From J027 sp965215855 (GTDB lineage: Bacteria > Chloroflexota > Anaerolineae > Aggregatilineales > J027), in contig CBDCER010000003.1 in assembly GCA_965215855.1 (NCBI GenBank), positions 992,001 to 1,056,000 of the forward strand: a DNA stretch of 64,000 bases, in the 5' to 3' direction. A program made the translations under genes and the position numbers. A model generated the notes under the pieces. It did no database searches. It saw only the letters and a program-made list of their open reading frames with translations, and was not told the origin of the DNA. Positions 35,509 through 43,992 of this stretch are shown in pieces; position 1 is the stretch's first letter, and each line of letters begins with the position of its first letter.

Positions 35509-35535
35509 AACGGCTCGCCTGTGCGAGCCGTTTTT
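35509..35535. terminator. Intrinsic terminator after hppA
   Basis: AACGGCTCGC (35509-35518) pairs perfectly with GCGAGCCGTT (35523-35532) across a four-base loop, followed by TTT. It ends hppA on the plus strand. On the minus strand it lies beyond tRNA-Met and could also stop that transcript. Confidence 0.85.
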
Positions 35536-35563
35536 GTTGTAAAAACCTCATGAAAATAAAAAG

Positions 35564-35635
35564 TGGCGACGGCTGGATTCGAACCAGCAACCTACGGCTT
35601 ATGAATCCGGTGCTCTGCCCTTGAGCTACGTCGCC
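35564..35635 (-). tRNA. tRNA-Met (CAU), elongator type
   Basis: The cloverleaf has acceptor GGCGACG/CGTCGCC, D-arm GCTC...GAGC, T-arm GCTGG-TTCGAAT-CCAGC and discriminator A. The anticodon CAT sits in loop TTCATAA. The anticodon stem CCGGA/GCCGT pairs at only the three central positions, with C-T and A-G at the ends. CCA is not encoded and must be added. tRNA-Ile2 (lysidine) also carries CAU, but the acceptor sequence favours elongator Met. Confidence 0.85.
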
Positions 35636-35645
35636 AATCGTTCGT

Positions 35646-35674
35646 ATTATGCTGAAAAGCGAGGAAACTGTCAA
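35646..35674 (-). promoter_or_regulatory. Promoter of tRNA-Met, overlapping the mutS-like start
   Basis: On the minus strand a perfect TTGACA (35669-35674), a 17-bp spacer and CATAAT (35646-35651) lie just before the tRNA 5' end. The -35 shares its last base with the ATG of the divergent MutS-like gene at 35674. Confidence 0.75.
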
Positions 35675-37500
35675 TGCTGAGTATCAAACAAGCGCGGCGC
35701 GAAGCCCTGGAACGCCAAGTCGAGCGTGTGCAGCAACGCATCACGATTTTGCAGGCGGAAAATGATCGTTATTCACAACTACGGATGGCGGTGTTTCTCG
35801 GAGGTGTGGCAGCCAGTTTAGTAGCGTTTTATGCGCTGGCATTGGTGTTGGGAGTGATGTTGTTTATAAGCACTGTGGTGGTCTTCAGTGGCATTCTCTA
35901 TGGGCATCGTCGTGTACAGCGCGGCTTGTTGCAGCATCGTCTCTGGCTGAAGATTAAACAGGGACATGTGGCACGTATGGCGTTGGATTGGGAACATATT
36001 CCGCAGCCCCCAGCAACCGGCTCAGACGCAGGCCATCCATTTGAAATCGACCTGGATATGACAGGTGAACGCTCGTTGCACCAGTTGGTTGATACCAGCG
36101 TATCGGAGGAAGGTAGCCGACGTCTGCGCGAGTGGCTATTGACGACGTTGCCAAACGCCCGTCAGATTGAGAAACGGCAGTCATTGATACGGGCAATGCG
36201 TCCGCTAGTGCTGTTTCGGGATAAATTGACACTGGCAGCACGAATAGCAACAGGAGGCCGTGAGCAGCGCATTCAGGGCTGGCGGGTGCAAGCCTGGTTT
36301 AACCAGAATCCACCTGTCGAGTCGTTGAGGCCAGTTGTCACGTTGGCGGCAGGGTTAGCAGCATTGAACATTGTGTTATTTCTGCTTTATGCAGGGGGGA
36401 TGTTGCCACCGTTATGGTTAGGGACATTCGCCCTGTATGGGCTAGTTTGGGGACGACAATGGCAACCGATCAGCGACTTTTTTCAACATGCGTTGTCGTT
36501 ATATCACACGCTTGACCGGCTTCAAGCAGTGTTTGTTTATCTAGAGACACATGGAGATCAGAAGCCATTTCGGGAAATATGCCAGCCGTTTCTGGATCAG
36601 GAGAAGCGCCCTTCACGGTATATACGGCGCATCAATCGTGTATTGGCAGCGGCTAGTTTACAGGGAAACCCGATTCTATGGCTGTTTGTGAATTTGATTG
36701 TGCCCTGGGACCTCTATTTCGCACACCGGTTGAATCAGGCCAAAGCAGAAGTGGCTGCCCTAATACCGACGTGGTTGGATGCGTGGTATGAACTGGAGGC
36801 GCTCGATTCACTGGCGAATTTTGCGTATCTGAACCCCGACACGGTTTTCCCAGAATTGATGAAAGACCAACCAGCCATGTTTGAGGCGAAAGATTTGGGT
36901 CATCCGCTAATTTCCGATGAGCAAAAAGTGTCCAATGATTTCACACTGGGCGAATTGGGCGAATTGGTCATCGTTACAGGGTCAAATATGGCAGGCAAAA
37001 GCACATTCTTACGGACATTGGGAACGAACCTGGCATTGGCTTATGCTGGAGGGACCGTCAATGCATCATCGTTCAAAACCTCACTGTTCCGACTATATAC
37101 TTGCATCAAAATCAGCGATTCGATCAATGATGGCATTTCATATTTCTATGCCGAAGTGAAGCGATTAAAAGGGTTGTTGGATGTGCTGCGAAGCGACCAT
37201 CCACATCCGGTGTTTTTCTTGATTGATGAGATCTTTCGAGGTACGAATAACCGGGAACGATTGATTGGAAGCCGGTCCTATATCCGTAGCCTGGTTCAAC
37301 AACGGGGGATTGGACTGCTGGCAACCCATGATCTAGAGTTGGTGAAACTGGATGAGGAATTTCCACAGATTAGCAATTATCATTTCCGGGAAGCCATTCA
37401 AGATGGACGAATGGTATTTGACTATCAGCTTCGTCCGGGGCCATGCCCGACAACCAATGCCCTTAAAATTATGGCACTGGAAGGGCTGCCCATCGCGTAA
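35674..37500 (+). CDS. Membrane-associated MutS-family ATPase
   Basis: The 608-residue product has hydrophobic segments at about 38-76 and 222-258 and a helical lever-like middle. The C-terminal MutS ATPase has Walker A TGSNMAGKST (435-444), Walker B FFLIDEIFRGTN (514-525) and the THDLEL switch near 552. The mismatch-recognition domain I of MutS1 (Phe-x-Glu) is absent. It therefore belongs to the group of MutS-like membrane proteins whose function is not mismatch repair as classically defined. GAGG precedes the ATG. It is divergent from tRNA-Met, and their control regions overlap. Confidence 0.85.
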   Translation: MLSIKQARREALERQVERVQQRITILQAENDRYSQLRMAVFLGGVAASLVAFYALALVLGVMLFISTVVVFSGILYGHRRVQRGLLQHRLWLKIKQGHVARMALDWEHIPQPPATGSDAGHPFEIDLDMTGERSLHQLVDTSVSEEGSRRLREWLLTTLPNARQIEKRQSLIRAMRPLVLFRDKLTLAARIATGGREQRIQGWRVQAWFNQNPPVESLRPVVTLAAGLAALNIVLFLLYAGGMLPPLWLGTFALYGLVWGRQWQPISDFFQHALSLYHTLDRLQAVFVYLETHGDQKPFREICQPFLDQEKRPSRYIRRINRVLAAASLQGNPILWLFVNLIVPWDLYFAHRLNQAKAEVAALIPTWLDAWYELEALDSLANFAYLNPDTVFPELMKDQPAMFEAKDLGHPLISDEQKVSNDFTLGELGELVIVTGSNMAGKSTFLRTLGTNLALAYAGGTVNASSFKTSLFRLYTCIKISDSINDGISYFYAEVKRLKGLLDVLRSDHPHPVFFLIDEIFRGTNNRERLIGSRSYIRSLVQQRGIGLLATHDLELVKLDEEFPQISNYHFREAIQDGRMVFDYQLRPGPCPTTNALKIMALEGLPIA

Positions 37501-37560
37501 GATTACGAGCCAAAAATCATTCTGATTCTACGGAACGATATTGGATCAAAAGGAGCTGGA

Positions 37561-37848
37561 ATGATGGCACGTGCAATCTGGAATGAGACAGTATTGGCTG
37601 AAAGTGACGAGACAATCGTGATAGAGGGTAATCACTACTTCCCACCTGAAGCCGTCAAGATGGAATATTTCAGCGAAAACAGTCACCATACAACATGCTC
37701 CTGGAAAGGCGTTGCCAGCTATTACACAATTGAAGTCGGCGGCCAGACCAACCAGAATGCAGCGTGGTACTATCCCCATCCCAAAGACGCCGCAGAACAA
37801 ATCGCTGGTTATGTAGCGTTCTGGCGAGGTGTGCAGATCGAAACATAA
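37561..37848 (+). CDS. DUF427 domain protein
   Basis: This 95-residue protein matches DUF427: ARAIWNETVLAESDETIVIEGNHYFPPE, then CSWKGVASYYTI, then NAAWYYPHPKDAAEQIAGYVAFW. The family is small, soluble and of unknown biochemical role. AAAGGAG is five bases before the ATG. A GC-rich hairpin follows at 37882-37906. Confidence 0.88.
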   Translation: MMARAIWNETVLAESDETIVIEGNHYFPPEAVKMEYFSENSHHTTCSWKGVASYYTIEVGGQTNQNAAWYYPHPKDAAEQIAGYVAFWRGVQIET

Positions 37849-37881
37849 CAGACGAAGTCCCCTCTTCCCGAATCACCACAG

Positions 37882-37906
37882 CCCCTCTGCAAACTAACAG
37901 GAGGGG
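37882..37906 (+). terminator. Terminator-like hairpin after the DUF427 gene
   Basis: CCCCTC (37882-37887) pairs with GAGGGG (37901-37906), followed by GTGTTCTTTG. It lies between convergent genes. Confidence 0.45.
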
Positions 37907-37931
37907 GTGTTCTTTGATCGGGAATGGGCAA

Positions 37932-38657
37932 TTAGCGTTTCCAGGGATTTTCCATCGTTTGAATTAGGATGGATGTGCCAATTTTGATGTTATAGCGGCG
38001 GGTTACCAACCACAATATCAGATCAGCAATATCATCGGGCGTCAGGCACTTATCATGATTGAGCTTCGGGTGACTTTGGGTCATTTCCGAAAGGACCATG
38101 CCGGGGCAGATAGTATCAACACGGATGTTATAGTCTTGGTTTTCGCGTTGTATAAATTCGGCTAGAGCGTTGAGGGCATGTTTAGAAACACCATATGCGC
38201 CATTGCCGGGGTAGTATTCTATCCCTGCTTCAGAGCTAATGTTAAAAATGTGTCCATAGCGACGGTCGCGCATGATAGGCAGCACCGCCCGTGCCATCAG
38301 AAAAGGCCCACGCAAATTGACAGCCATCACAGAGTCCCAATCTTTGATGTCGTGTTGGTGGATATGACCGCCGCCGCTGATACCAGCATTGTTAACCAAA
38401 ATATCGACTGTTCCATAGGTTTCAATAGTGGATTTGACGAGGCGTTCGACCTCCGCTTCGTTGGACACATCGCCTCGAAAAGCCCGCGCCCGTCCACCGT
38501 TTTCACGAATGATCGTGATAGTTTCCTCAAGGGGTGCGATGCGGCGTCCGCTGATGACAATATTGACACCTGCTTGCCCTAGGCGGACAGCAATGCCCTG
38601 ACCAATACCACTCCCCCCTCCAGTGATGATGGCTATTTTACCTTTGAGATCAATCAT
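37932..38657 (-). CDS. Short-chain dehydrogenase/reductase (SDR)
   Basis: This 241-residue classical SDR has the Rossmann motif TGGGSGIG (12-19), RGDV for the adenine ring, NNAG (about 89-92), active-site Ser in NISSEAG and YGVSK with catalytic Tyr and Lys. R39 after the second strand (SGRR) favours NADP(H). The substrate is unknown. AGGAG is seven bases before the ATG. Confidence 0.88.
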   Translation of the reverse strand: MIDLKGKIAIITGGGSGIGQGIAVRLGQAGVNIVISGRRIAPLEETITIIRENGGRARAFRGDVSNEAEVERLVKSTIETYGTVDILVNNAGISGGGHIHQHDIKDWDSVMAVNLRGPFLMARAVLPIMRDRRYGHIFNISSEAGIEYYPGNGAYGVSKHALNALAEFIQRENQDYNIRVDTICPGMVLSEMTQSHPKLNHDKCLTPDDIADLILWLVTRRYNIKIGTSILIQTMENPWKR

Positions 38658-38747
38658 CAGTTTACTCCTGAATAATTTATGAATTAGCGCAACACCATGT
38701 TAAACTGGTCGTGCTGATTATTCTGCAAAATGAGGTTGCCTTTAATC

Positions 38748-39548
38748 ATGAGCGATGATTTGCGATTTGTCCACATTTCGGATACGCATATCGTACCGGA
38801 CCAAGGACTCTATTATGGCTACAACCCCTATCAGGCATTAGAACAATTGGTGGGTTATATCAATAATGGCCTGCCGTTTATGCTCGATTTTGTGCTGCAT
38901 ACCGGTGATGTGACGTATGACCCTGATCCGGCAGCGTGCCAACAGGCAGCGGCGGTTCTGAACGAATTGAACTATCCAACTTATTATGTGCGTGGCAATC
39001 ATGATGATCCGGCAGCCATGCGGAAGTATCTGCCGAATCTTCCTGCTGGCAGCGGGCGTATCGACTATACATTTGCAATGAAAGGGTTCCAGTTCATCAT
39101 CCTCGATTCGTTTGGGAAAGTGCAGCCCATGGGGTACCTGGAGCCAGGGCAACTGGCCTGGCTGCGAACGATGTGCGAGGAATCGACAGCGCAATCATTG
39201 GTGATTGTGTTACATCATTTGCCAGTGCTGACGGGCAATACATGGCTGGACCATGACATGTACATCGAAAATCATGAAGCATTGTTTGATACGCTGGAAC
39301 CTTTCGCGGCACGTATACGAGGATTGTTTTTCGGACATATTCATGTGCCGAGTTCCACCATGCAACGAGGTATTCTGTGTAGTAGTGCCCCGGCGGCTTT
39401 CAGTCAGTTCGTTTTACCTGATACAGCACCAACTCCGCCATTGATAACAGAGCCGGGCGGCTACAGTCTCGTGCGGATGACGCATGAACAGACATGGATC
39501 TCGCATCATGAGAATGTCATTCCCCGGAGTCCTCGACATGGCGATTGA
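38748..39548 (+). CDS. Calcineurin-like metallophosphoesterase (CpdA/GpdQ-like)
   Basis: The product is 266 residues from ATG 38748; an in-frame ATG at 38730 is an alternative. It begins SDDLRFVHISDTHI (D-x-H). It continues with HTGDVTYD, VRGNHDDP, VIVLHHLP and FGHIHVP, a full set of metal ligands. Relatives hydrolyse cyclic nucleotides or glycerophosphodiesters. The 3' end overlaps the next gene by 11 bases, so the two are coupled. Confidence 0.85.
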   Translation: MSDDLRFVHISDTHIVPDQGLYYGYNPYQALEQLVGYINNGLPFMLDFVLHTGDVTYDPDPAACQQAAAVLNELNYPTYYVRGNHDDPAAMRKYLPNLPAGSGRIDYTFAMKGFQFIILDSFGKVQPMGYLEPGQLAWLRTMCEESTAQSLVIVLHHLPVLTGNTWLDHDMYIENHEALFDTLEPFAARIRGLFFGHIHVPSSTMQRGILCSSAPAAFSQFVLPDTAPTPPLITEPGGYSLVRMTHEQTWISHHENVIPRSPRHGD

Positions 39549-40347
39549 TACCATCATTGACTATTCATGTGATCCAAAAGATGCACTGACTACCGAAGGA
39601 ATCCTGAAACGGTTAAAAGATCGTCACCGCGCTCTTCAGATTGTGCAGATGTATCGTGATGAGGGTGATGAACGCCCCTTATCCGAAATTGGCTTTGAGG
39701 TCACACGGCGATCAGCAGATGGCACAGAGGAAACGGCGCTGGTCATTGCCAGCGATCTGTTGGCCGAAGCGGCGGTTTTGGATGAATGGGCTGGGCATTG
39801 CACCTATTGTCCTGCGAATCTTACAGACAGCCCGTATGGATGCGTAGGCTACGTCAACTATCCAATTTTGCGGCAGTCGGAAATCTGGTGGTTGGAGCAA
39901 TTACCAACCTTCGCCCAGCCGGTCTTATTTTTGATGCTGATACGAGGTGTGCAGGAATTTGGGTATACGGGACAGTCCGCCCGCGAGTTGCGCGATCGGG
40001 TGGGCGTATATTTCGAGAATCCGGATACGCTGGCGCGGCGTTATGCCCAGATAGATGTCACAGCAGATGTATTGTTTGAGATGACCTTCCAGTTAGGTCC
40101 GATTCAACCGTCACATGGCGTGTTGTTGTTGCTGTTTTATCATGCCATCCCGCGTGATAACCTTGATCCAGCTGAGGTTATGGCCCTCACTCGTCAGGAA
40201 ATTGATCCGCAGAATTTTGCGAAACAATATCCATTCTTGCACCAAGGTGAGCCAGACGAGGATCCATCAATAAAGGATTTGAAGCGGTTTATGCAGGCGC
40301 TATATGTTGCTTATCAATTGAATGTGGCGCTATTGCTGGATATTTGA
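39538..40347 (+). CDS. Conserved-looking hypothetical protein
   Basis: This 269-residue soluble protein has CTYCPANLTDSPYGCVGYVNYP near 81-102, where three cysteines could bind a metal or form a redox site. The rest is helical without a motif I recognise. ATG at 39538 has GGAG eight bases upstream and overlaps the phosphoesterase gene. The 3' end overlaps the converging membrane protein gene by 18 bases. Confidence 0.65.
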   Translation: MAIDTIIDYSCDPKDALTTEGILKRLKDRHRALQIVQMYRDEGDERPLSEIGFEVTRRSADGTEETALVIASDLLAEAAVLDEWAGHCTYCPANLTDSPYGCVGYVNYPILRQSEIWWLEQLPTFAQPVLFLMLIRGVQEFGYTGQSARELRDRVGVYFENPDTLARRYAQIDVTADVLFEMTFQLGPIQPSHGVLLLLFYHAIPRDNLDPAEVMALTRQEIDPQNFAKQYPFLHQGEPDEDPSIKDLKRFMQALYVAYQLNVALLLDI

Positions 40348-40890
40348 ACGGCCAGATCTTAGCAATGTCTTGAAGAACCAAAAGACATAACCGGACACCA
40401 AAACCAGGCCAACCAGAATAACCAGCGCCAGCGGAATGAAGATGACAGGGGTAAGCGACAAGCTTTCGAGCCAAATGAGCAGTGAACTCATCACCGATTC
40501 TAGCTCGGTCAGAATGGTGTCACGACTTTCACCACTCAGGATAGCACGCCCGGTCAGATAGACAGGCGTGGCAAAAAGCGGGATGGCGATGAGGGCTGCA
40601 AACAGCAACCCCAGGACAATGCCAATCGCGTCCTGATAGTTGGGGTTATCGTGATCCTGGCCTCTGATGGCAGCAACTACGCGATCCGCAAATCCAATGG
40701 GGACCGACAGCAACGGTGCATTACGGAGGAGTTGCTCGACATACTGCAGGCGACTGGCTTCAGCAGCAGCGGCAGCCGCTTCATCTTCCGATAGCGCCAG
40801 ACGATGATACGAAACCTGTTCTTCGGGCTGCGGTTGAAAATCCTCTTCGCTTTCGTGATCCTTCTCCGGATCAAATTCCAGTCGAGACAT
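40330..40890 (-). CDS. Two-helix membrane protein, putative anti-sigma factor
   Basis: The 186-residue product has an acidic N-terminal cytoplasmic part (1-85) with an Ala-rich helix and LLRNAPLLSVPIGFADRVVAAI, then membrane segments at about 90-115 and 147-172. The motif P-x-x-F-x-x-R-V is common in membrane anti-sigma proteins just before the membrane. There is no HxxxCxxC zinc motif. It lies 28 bases downstream of an ECF sigma gene, the usual place for a cognate anti-sigma. The role is inferred from context. Confidence 0.65.
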   Translation of the reverse strand: MSRLEFDPEKDHESEEDFQPQPEEQVSYHRLALSEDEAAAAAAEASRLQYVEQLLRNAPLLSVPIGFADRVVAAIRGQDHDNPNYQDAIGIVLGLLFAALIAIPLFATPVYLTGRAILSGESRDTILTELESVMSSLLIWLESLSLTPVIFIPLALVILVGLVLVSGYVFWFFKTLLRSGRSNIQQ

Positions 40891-40918
40891 CGATTACTTT
40901 CACTCTCTGAGACTAACC

Positions 40919-41488
40919 TCATTCCAAGTGGTTAGCCTGCTGCAACTCCAGTTTTTCGGCAAGGGATTGTCGGGCGCGGAACAAGCGGCTTTTGATGGCG
41001 CTTTCGGTAGTATCGAGTGCTTCAGCAATTTCGGCATAAGACATTTCATACCAATAGCGCAACACGACGGCAGCACGGTAATCGGGGCTAAGTTCATCAA
41101 GCAATCCTTGAACCAAAACACTGCGTTCTTGGGCCATCAGGCTTTTTTCAGGGTCGTTAGTATCGCTAACCAGTGCCGGATGGGGCGGTAATGGTTCGTC
41201 GATAGAGACATAGGTCAGCCGGCGTTTCCGCAACCGGTCAATACAATGATTAGATGCAATTGAGAACAACCAGGTTTTGAACGAACGCTTAGGATCGTAA
41301 CTTTTCAAATTGGAGTAGGCACGGATGAATGCTTCCTGGGCCGCATCTTCGGCTTCCTGGGGATCTCCGAGCATACGGTAGGTGAGATTAAAGACGGGTT
41401 GTTGGAAGAGGTTCACCAATGCCCCAAAAGCATCTATATCACCTTCATACGCCTGTTGAATCAGGACAGCTTCGTTTTCCGCAGACAC
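40919..41488 (-). CDS. ECF-type RNA polymerase sigma factor
   Basis: This 189-residue ECF sigma has region 2 (VFNLTYRMLGDPQEAEDAAQEAFIRAY, then FKTWLFSIASNHCIDRLRKRR). After a linker comes region 4 (LDELSPDYRAAVVLRYWYEMSYAEIAEALDTTESAIKSRLFRAR). GTG at 41488 starts the frame. A -10 box lies upstream. The downstream membrane protein probably holds it inactive until a signal arrives. Confidence 0.93.
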   Translation of the reverse strand: MSAENEAVLIQQAYEGDIDAFGALVNLFQQPVFNLTYRMLGDPQEAEDAAQEAFIRAYSNLKSYDPKRSFKTWLFSIASNHCIDRLRKRRLTYVSIDEPLPPHPALVSDTNDPEKSLMAQERSVLVQGLLDELSPDYRAAVVLRYWYEMSYAEIAEALDTTESAIKSRLFRARQSLAEKLELQQANHLE

Positions 41489-41538
41489 AATGCGTCAGGC
41501 TCTCGCTTACCGTTCGTTTGCATGTCGTCGTTCACCCT

Positions 41539-41544
41539 ATTATA
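41539..41544 (-). promoter_or_regulatory. -10 box of the ECF sigma gene
   Basis: On the minus strand TATAAT lies 51 bases before the GTG start. A TTGCAA 19 bp upstream is a possible but over-spaced -35. Confidence 0.45.
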
Positions 41545-41576
41545 CGGCGAGGTGGGGGTTACGTTGCAACAAAAAC

Positions 41577-41606
41577 AAAAAGTCGGGAAAAATTACCCGG
41601 CTTTTT
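41577..41606. terminator. Intrinsic terminator, bidirectional form
   Basis: AAAAAGTCGGG (41577-41587) pairs with CCCGGCTTTTT (41596-41606) with one G-T pair. On the minus strand it follows the receiver/GGDEF gene and is flanked by T-runs, so it should end that transcript before the sigma promoter. Confidence 0.8.
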
Positions 41607-41636
41607 GTGCAAATAGGCAAAAGGATCAATAGTATA

Positions 41637-42512
41637 TCAGGCTTCCTGACGCGATTTAAAGAGAGCTGCTCGCAATGTTTCCAGATCAAAATAGCTGGTG
41701 TCGTCGTGGGCCGTGGCCTGTCCAATCATCAATTGCAAGCGAGACTCGGTCATGGCCTGACGTGCTTTGTCACGGTCACGCAACGGATAGAAATACTCCA
41801 TCGACTGTTGGAGGCGGACCTGGATACGCTCGCGAATAGCGTTCAGGCGGTCCTGATGGGAAATAATCACAAAATCATGGGAGTCGAGGTGGCCGATAAT
41901 ATCTTCAGGGCGACCTGCTTCGCGCACAGTGTTGTTGAGCATGAGACTGACGGCCCGCAACACATCATCGGAGGCAACAAAACCATACATCTCCCGAAAC
42001 GATTCAAGGCCAACCACAGTGACAAGTAATACACCCCAATCAGGCTGGGCATCATCGTATAGCATTTTCTGGAGTTCCTCTTCGACAAGCGGGCCTTCCG
42101 CCATGTTGGTGATAGGATTCATCGGAGCCTGTTGCTCGGCCCGGCTGAGGGCATTACGAACACGCAGACGCAATTCCTGAATATCGAAAGGTTTGGTTAT
42201 ATAATCGACCACACCCAATTCCAGGCCAGTGAGCTTATCAACTCGGTCACGTTTTTCTGTCAGGAAGATGATAGGCGTATTCTGCGTGCGACGATTGGTT
42301 CGAATCCGGCGGCAAACCTCATAGCCATCAATATCTGGTAGGCGAATATCCAACACTACCAGGTCCGGATCAATATCTTCACTAACCTTCACAGCATCTT
42401 CACCCCAGGCGGCGGTGGTGACATCGTAGCCCTGAACGCTGAAATAAGCGTTGAGCATTTCAGATAAGTCCAGATCATCTTCTACAATTAAAATTCGGGA
42501 TTTCTCAGTCAA
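41637..42512 (-). CDS. Response regulator with a degenerate GGDEF domain
   Basis: The 291-residue product has a receiver at 1-125 (EDD at 11-13, phospho-acceptor D55, T85, K107 in TKPF) and a GGDEF-like domain at 135-290. The usual GGDEF signature is replaced by DSHDF in IGHLDSHDFVII, and the entry motif DPLTGLPNR by NPITNMAEG. It should therefore not make cyclic-di-GMP, though it may bind GTP or partners. The start is TTG at 42512 with AAGGGG upstream. The IS element lies 100 bases upstream of it. Confidence 0.85.
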   Translation of the reverse strand: MTEKSRILIVEDDLDLSEMLNAYFSVQGYDVTTAAWGEDAVKVSEDIDPDLVVLDIRLPDIDGYEVCRRIRTNRRTQNTPIIFLTEKRDRVDKLTGLELGVVDYITKPFDIQELRLRVRNALSRAEQQAPMNPITNMAEGPLVEEELQKMLYDDAQPDWGVLLVTVVGLESFREMYGFVASDDVLRAVSLMLNNTVREAGRPEDIIGHLDSHDFVIISHQDRLNAIRERIQVRLQQSMEYFYPLRDRDKARQAMTESRLQLMIGQATAHDDTSYFDLETLRAALFKSRQEA

Positions 42513-42602
42513 TGGGTTATCCCCTTATCAGTTCAAATTTATTTCTAACTTTTGACATCTTCCTAAATATACAATGTCCAGTGTCTTGTTGTCCAGTTGC
42601 GT

Positions 42603-42611
42603 TGACAACGA
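42603..42611. repeat. Target-site duplication, left copy (9 bp)
   Basis: TGACAACGA directly abuts the left inverted repeat. The identical sequence is at 44018-44026. Confidence 0.92.
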
Positions 42612-42636
42612 GGGTGCATTCCAGATTGGGGGCAAA
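42612..42636. repeat. Left terminal inverted repeat of the IS
   Basis: This 25-bp repeat matches the reverse complement of 43993-44017 at 24 of 25 positions. Confidence 0.9.
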
Positions 42637-42675
42637 AAGAGTAAACTGGGAGAAAAGCGAGAAGGGTAAACAACA

Positions 42676-43990
42676 ATGAAGTTGAGCGATGAAGAACTGT
42701 TGGCAGGACTGAAGGCCAGGGCAGAAGCAGAGCTGGAACGACTGATAGCAGAGAAAAAGTCAGCTAAGGAAATCAGCTTGGATGAGATTGAGGCCTTGGC
42801 GCATCAGGCTGGAGATGCCATCAAAGCGGAGATAACGGCAGGGTTGGTGGCACAGGCGAGCGAGGAAGCGAAGCCAGAAGGAGGCGTGAAGTGCAAGGGA
42901 TGTGGGGTCAAGATGCGTAACAAGGGCAAGAAACCCAAGTATGTCAAGACGACCAGTGGGGATGTGGTCGTGCAGCGCGGTTACTACTATTGTGAGACAT
43001 GCCGGATCGGCGTTTTTCCCCCTGGATCAGCAGTGGCGGCTGGGCAAGAGCCAGTATAGTGCGACACTGGCCTGCCAGTTGGTCTGATTAGGCGGGTTGC
43101 TGCCGTATGGACAGGTAGTGCAGGTTATGGAGCGGATCGGGCGGCAGACCATTCCGCAGAGCAATCTGTGGCGCGAGGTACAAGTGCAAGGGGAACGGCT
43201 ACAGGAGGCAGTTGTGAAGCAACGTACCAGGGTATCGCCCGAACGGATTATCCTGGAGAGTAGCGACCAAGATCACCAAACACCCCAGGGGATAAGTATG
43301 GATGGGGGTATGGTTAATATCCGCGGAGAAGGCTGGAAGGAAATGAAAGTGGGCACGGTCTACACCATCGGAACGGCTCAACACGAGGACCCCCTCACGG
43401 GCGAAACGGTTGACTTGCCAGCTGCCGAAACAACTTATTACACGGCGGTGCTGGGCAATGTGGCGCAGTTCAGTACGGCACTCTGGGCGCTGGCGGTTCA
43501 ACACCGTATTCCTCAAGCTGCTCGTACCAGTGTGACTGCCGACGGAGCTGAGTGGATCTGGAACCTGGCGAATGATCTTTTTCCCGATAGTACCCAGATT
43601 GTGGATTGGTATCACGCCATGCAGCACTTGGCGCAAGCCGCCCATGCGCTTTTCCCTGACGATGACGACCATGCTCGCCGCTGGTTTCGGCGTATGAAAA
43701 CGCCACTCTTTCGCGGTGAGATCTTCAAAATTACCACGGTTCTTAATGACCACGGTTTATCCGACCATGCCCGTTATTTTGACCGTCATCAACGGCGTAT
43801 GCACTACCAGCAATTCCGTGCTGACGATTGCTTAATCGGATCAGGTACCGTCGAAAGCGCCATTAAGCAATTCAAAGTCCGCTTGACTGGCCCTGGTATG
43901 CGCTGGGAACGTGCCAATGCTGATCGCATGTTAGTCATTCGTTCTGCTATCCTGAGCAATGAATTTGATGCGCTATGGGACGCTGCCTGA
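42676..43990 (+). pseudogene. ISKra4-family transposase, frameshifted and with an internal stop
   Basis: The first part (42676 onward) encodes a helical N-terminus and a zinc-binding segment (CKGCG, then CETCRIG). The second part from 43097 holds the catalytic region: SMDGGMVNIRGEGWKEMK with the first Asp, then TADGAEWIWN, IVDWYHAMQHL and GSGTVESAIKQFKVR. The two parts are in different frames. The join is at the T5C5 run near 43014-43023, where one extra base moves GVFPPG to the family sequence FFPLDQQW. A TGA at 43085-43087 replaces an expected Trp codon in LV-W-LGGLLPYGQ. A programmed shift could explain the first lesion but not the second. Confidence 0.88.
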
Positions 43991-43992
43991 TG

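Noticed and set aside
35357..35674. 105-codon minus-strand frame running through tRNA-Met
   Set aside because: It reads through the tRNA and the hppA end; the sequence is that of a translated tRNA, not a protein.
43199..43753. 184-codon frame antisense to the transposase
   Set aside because: Mirror of the conserved transposase frame; no independent support.
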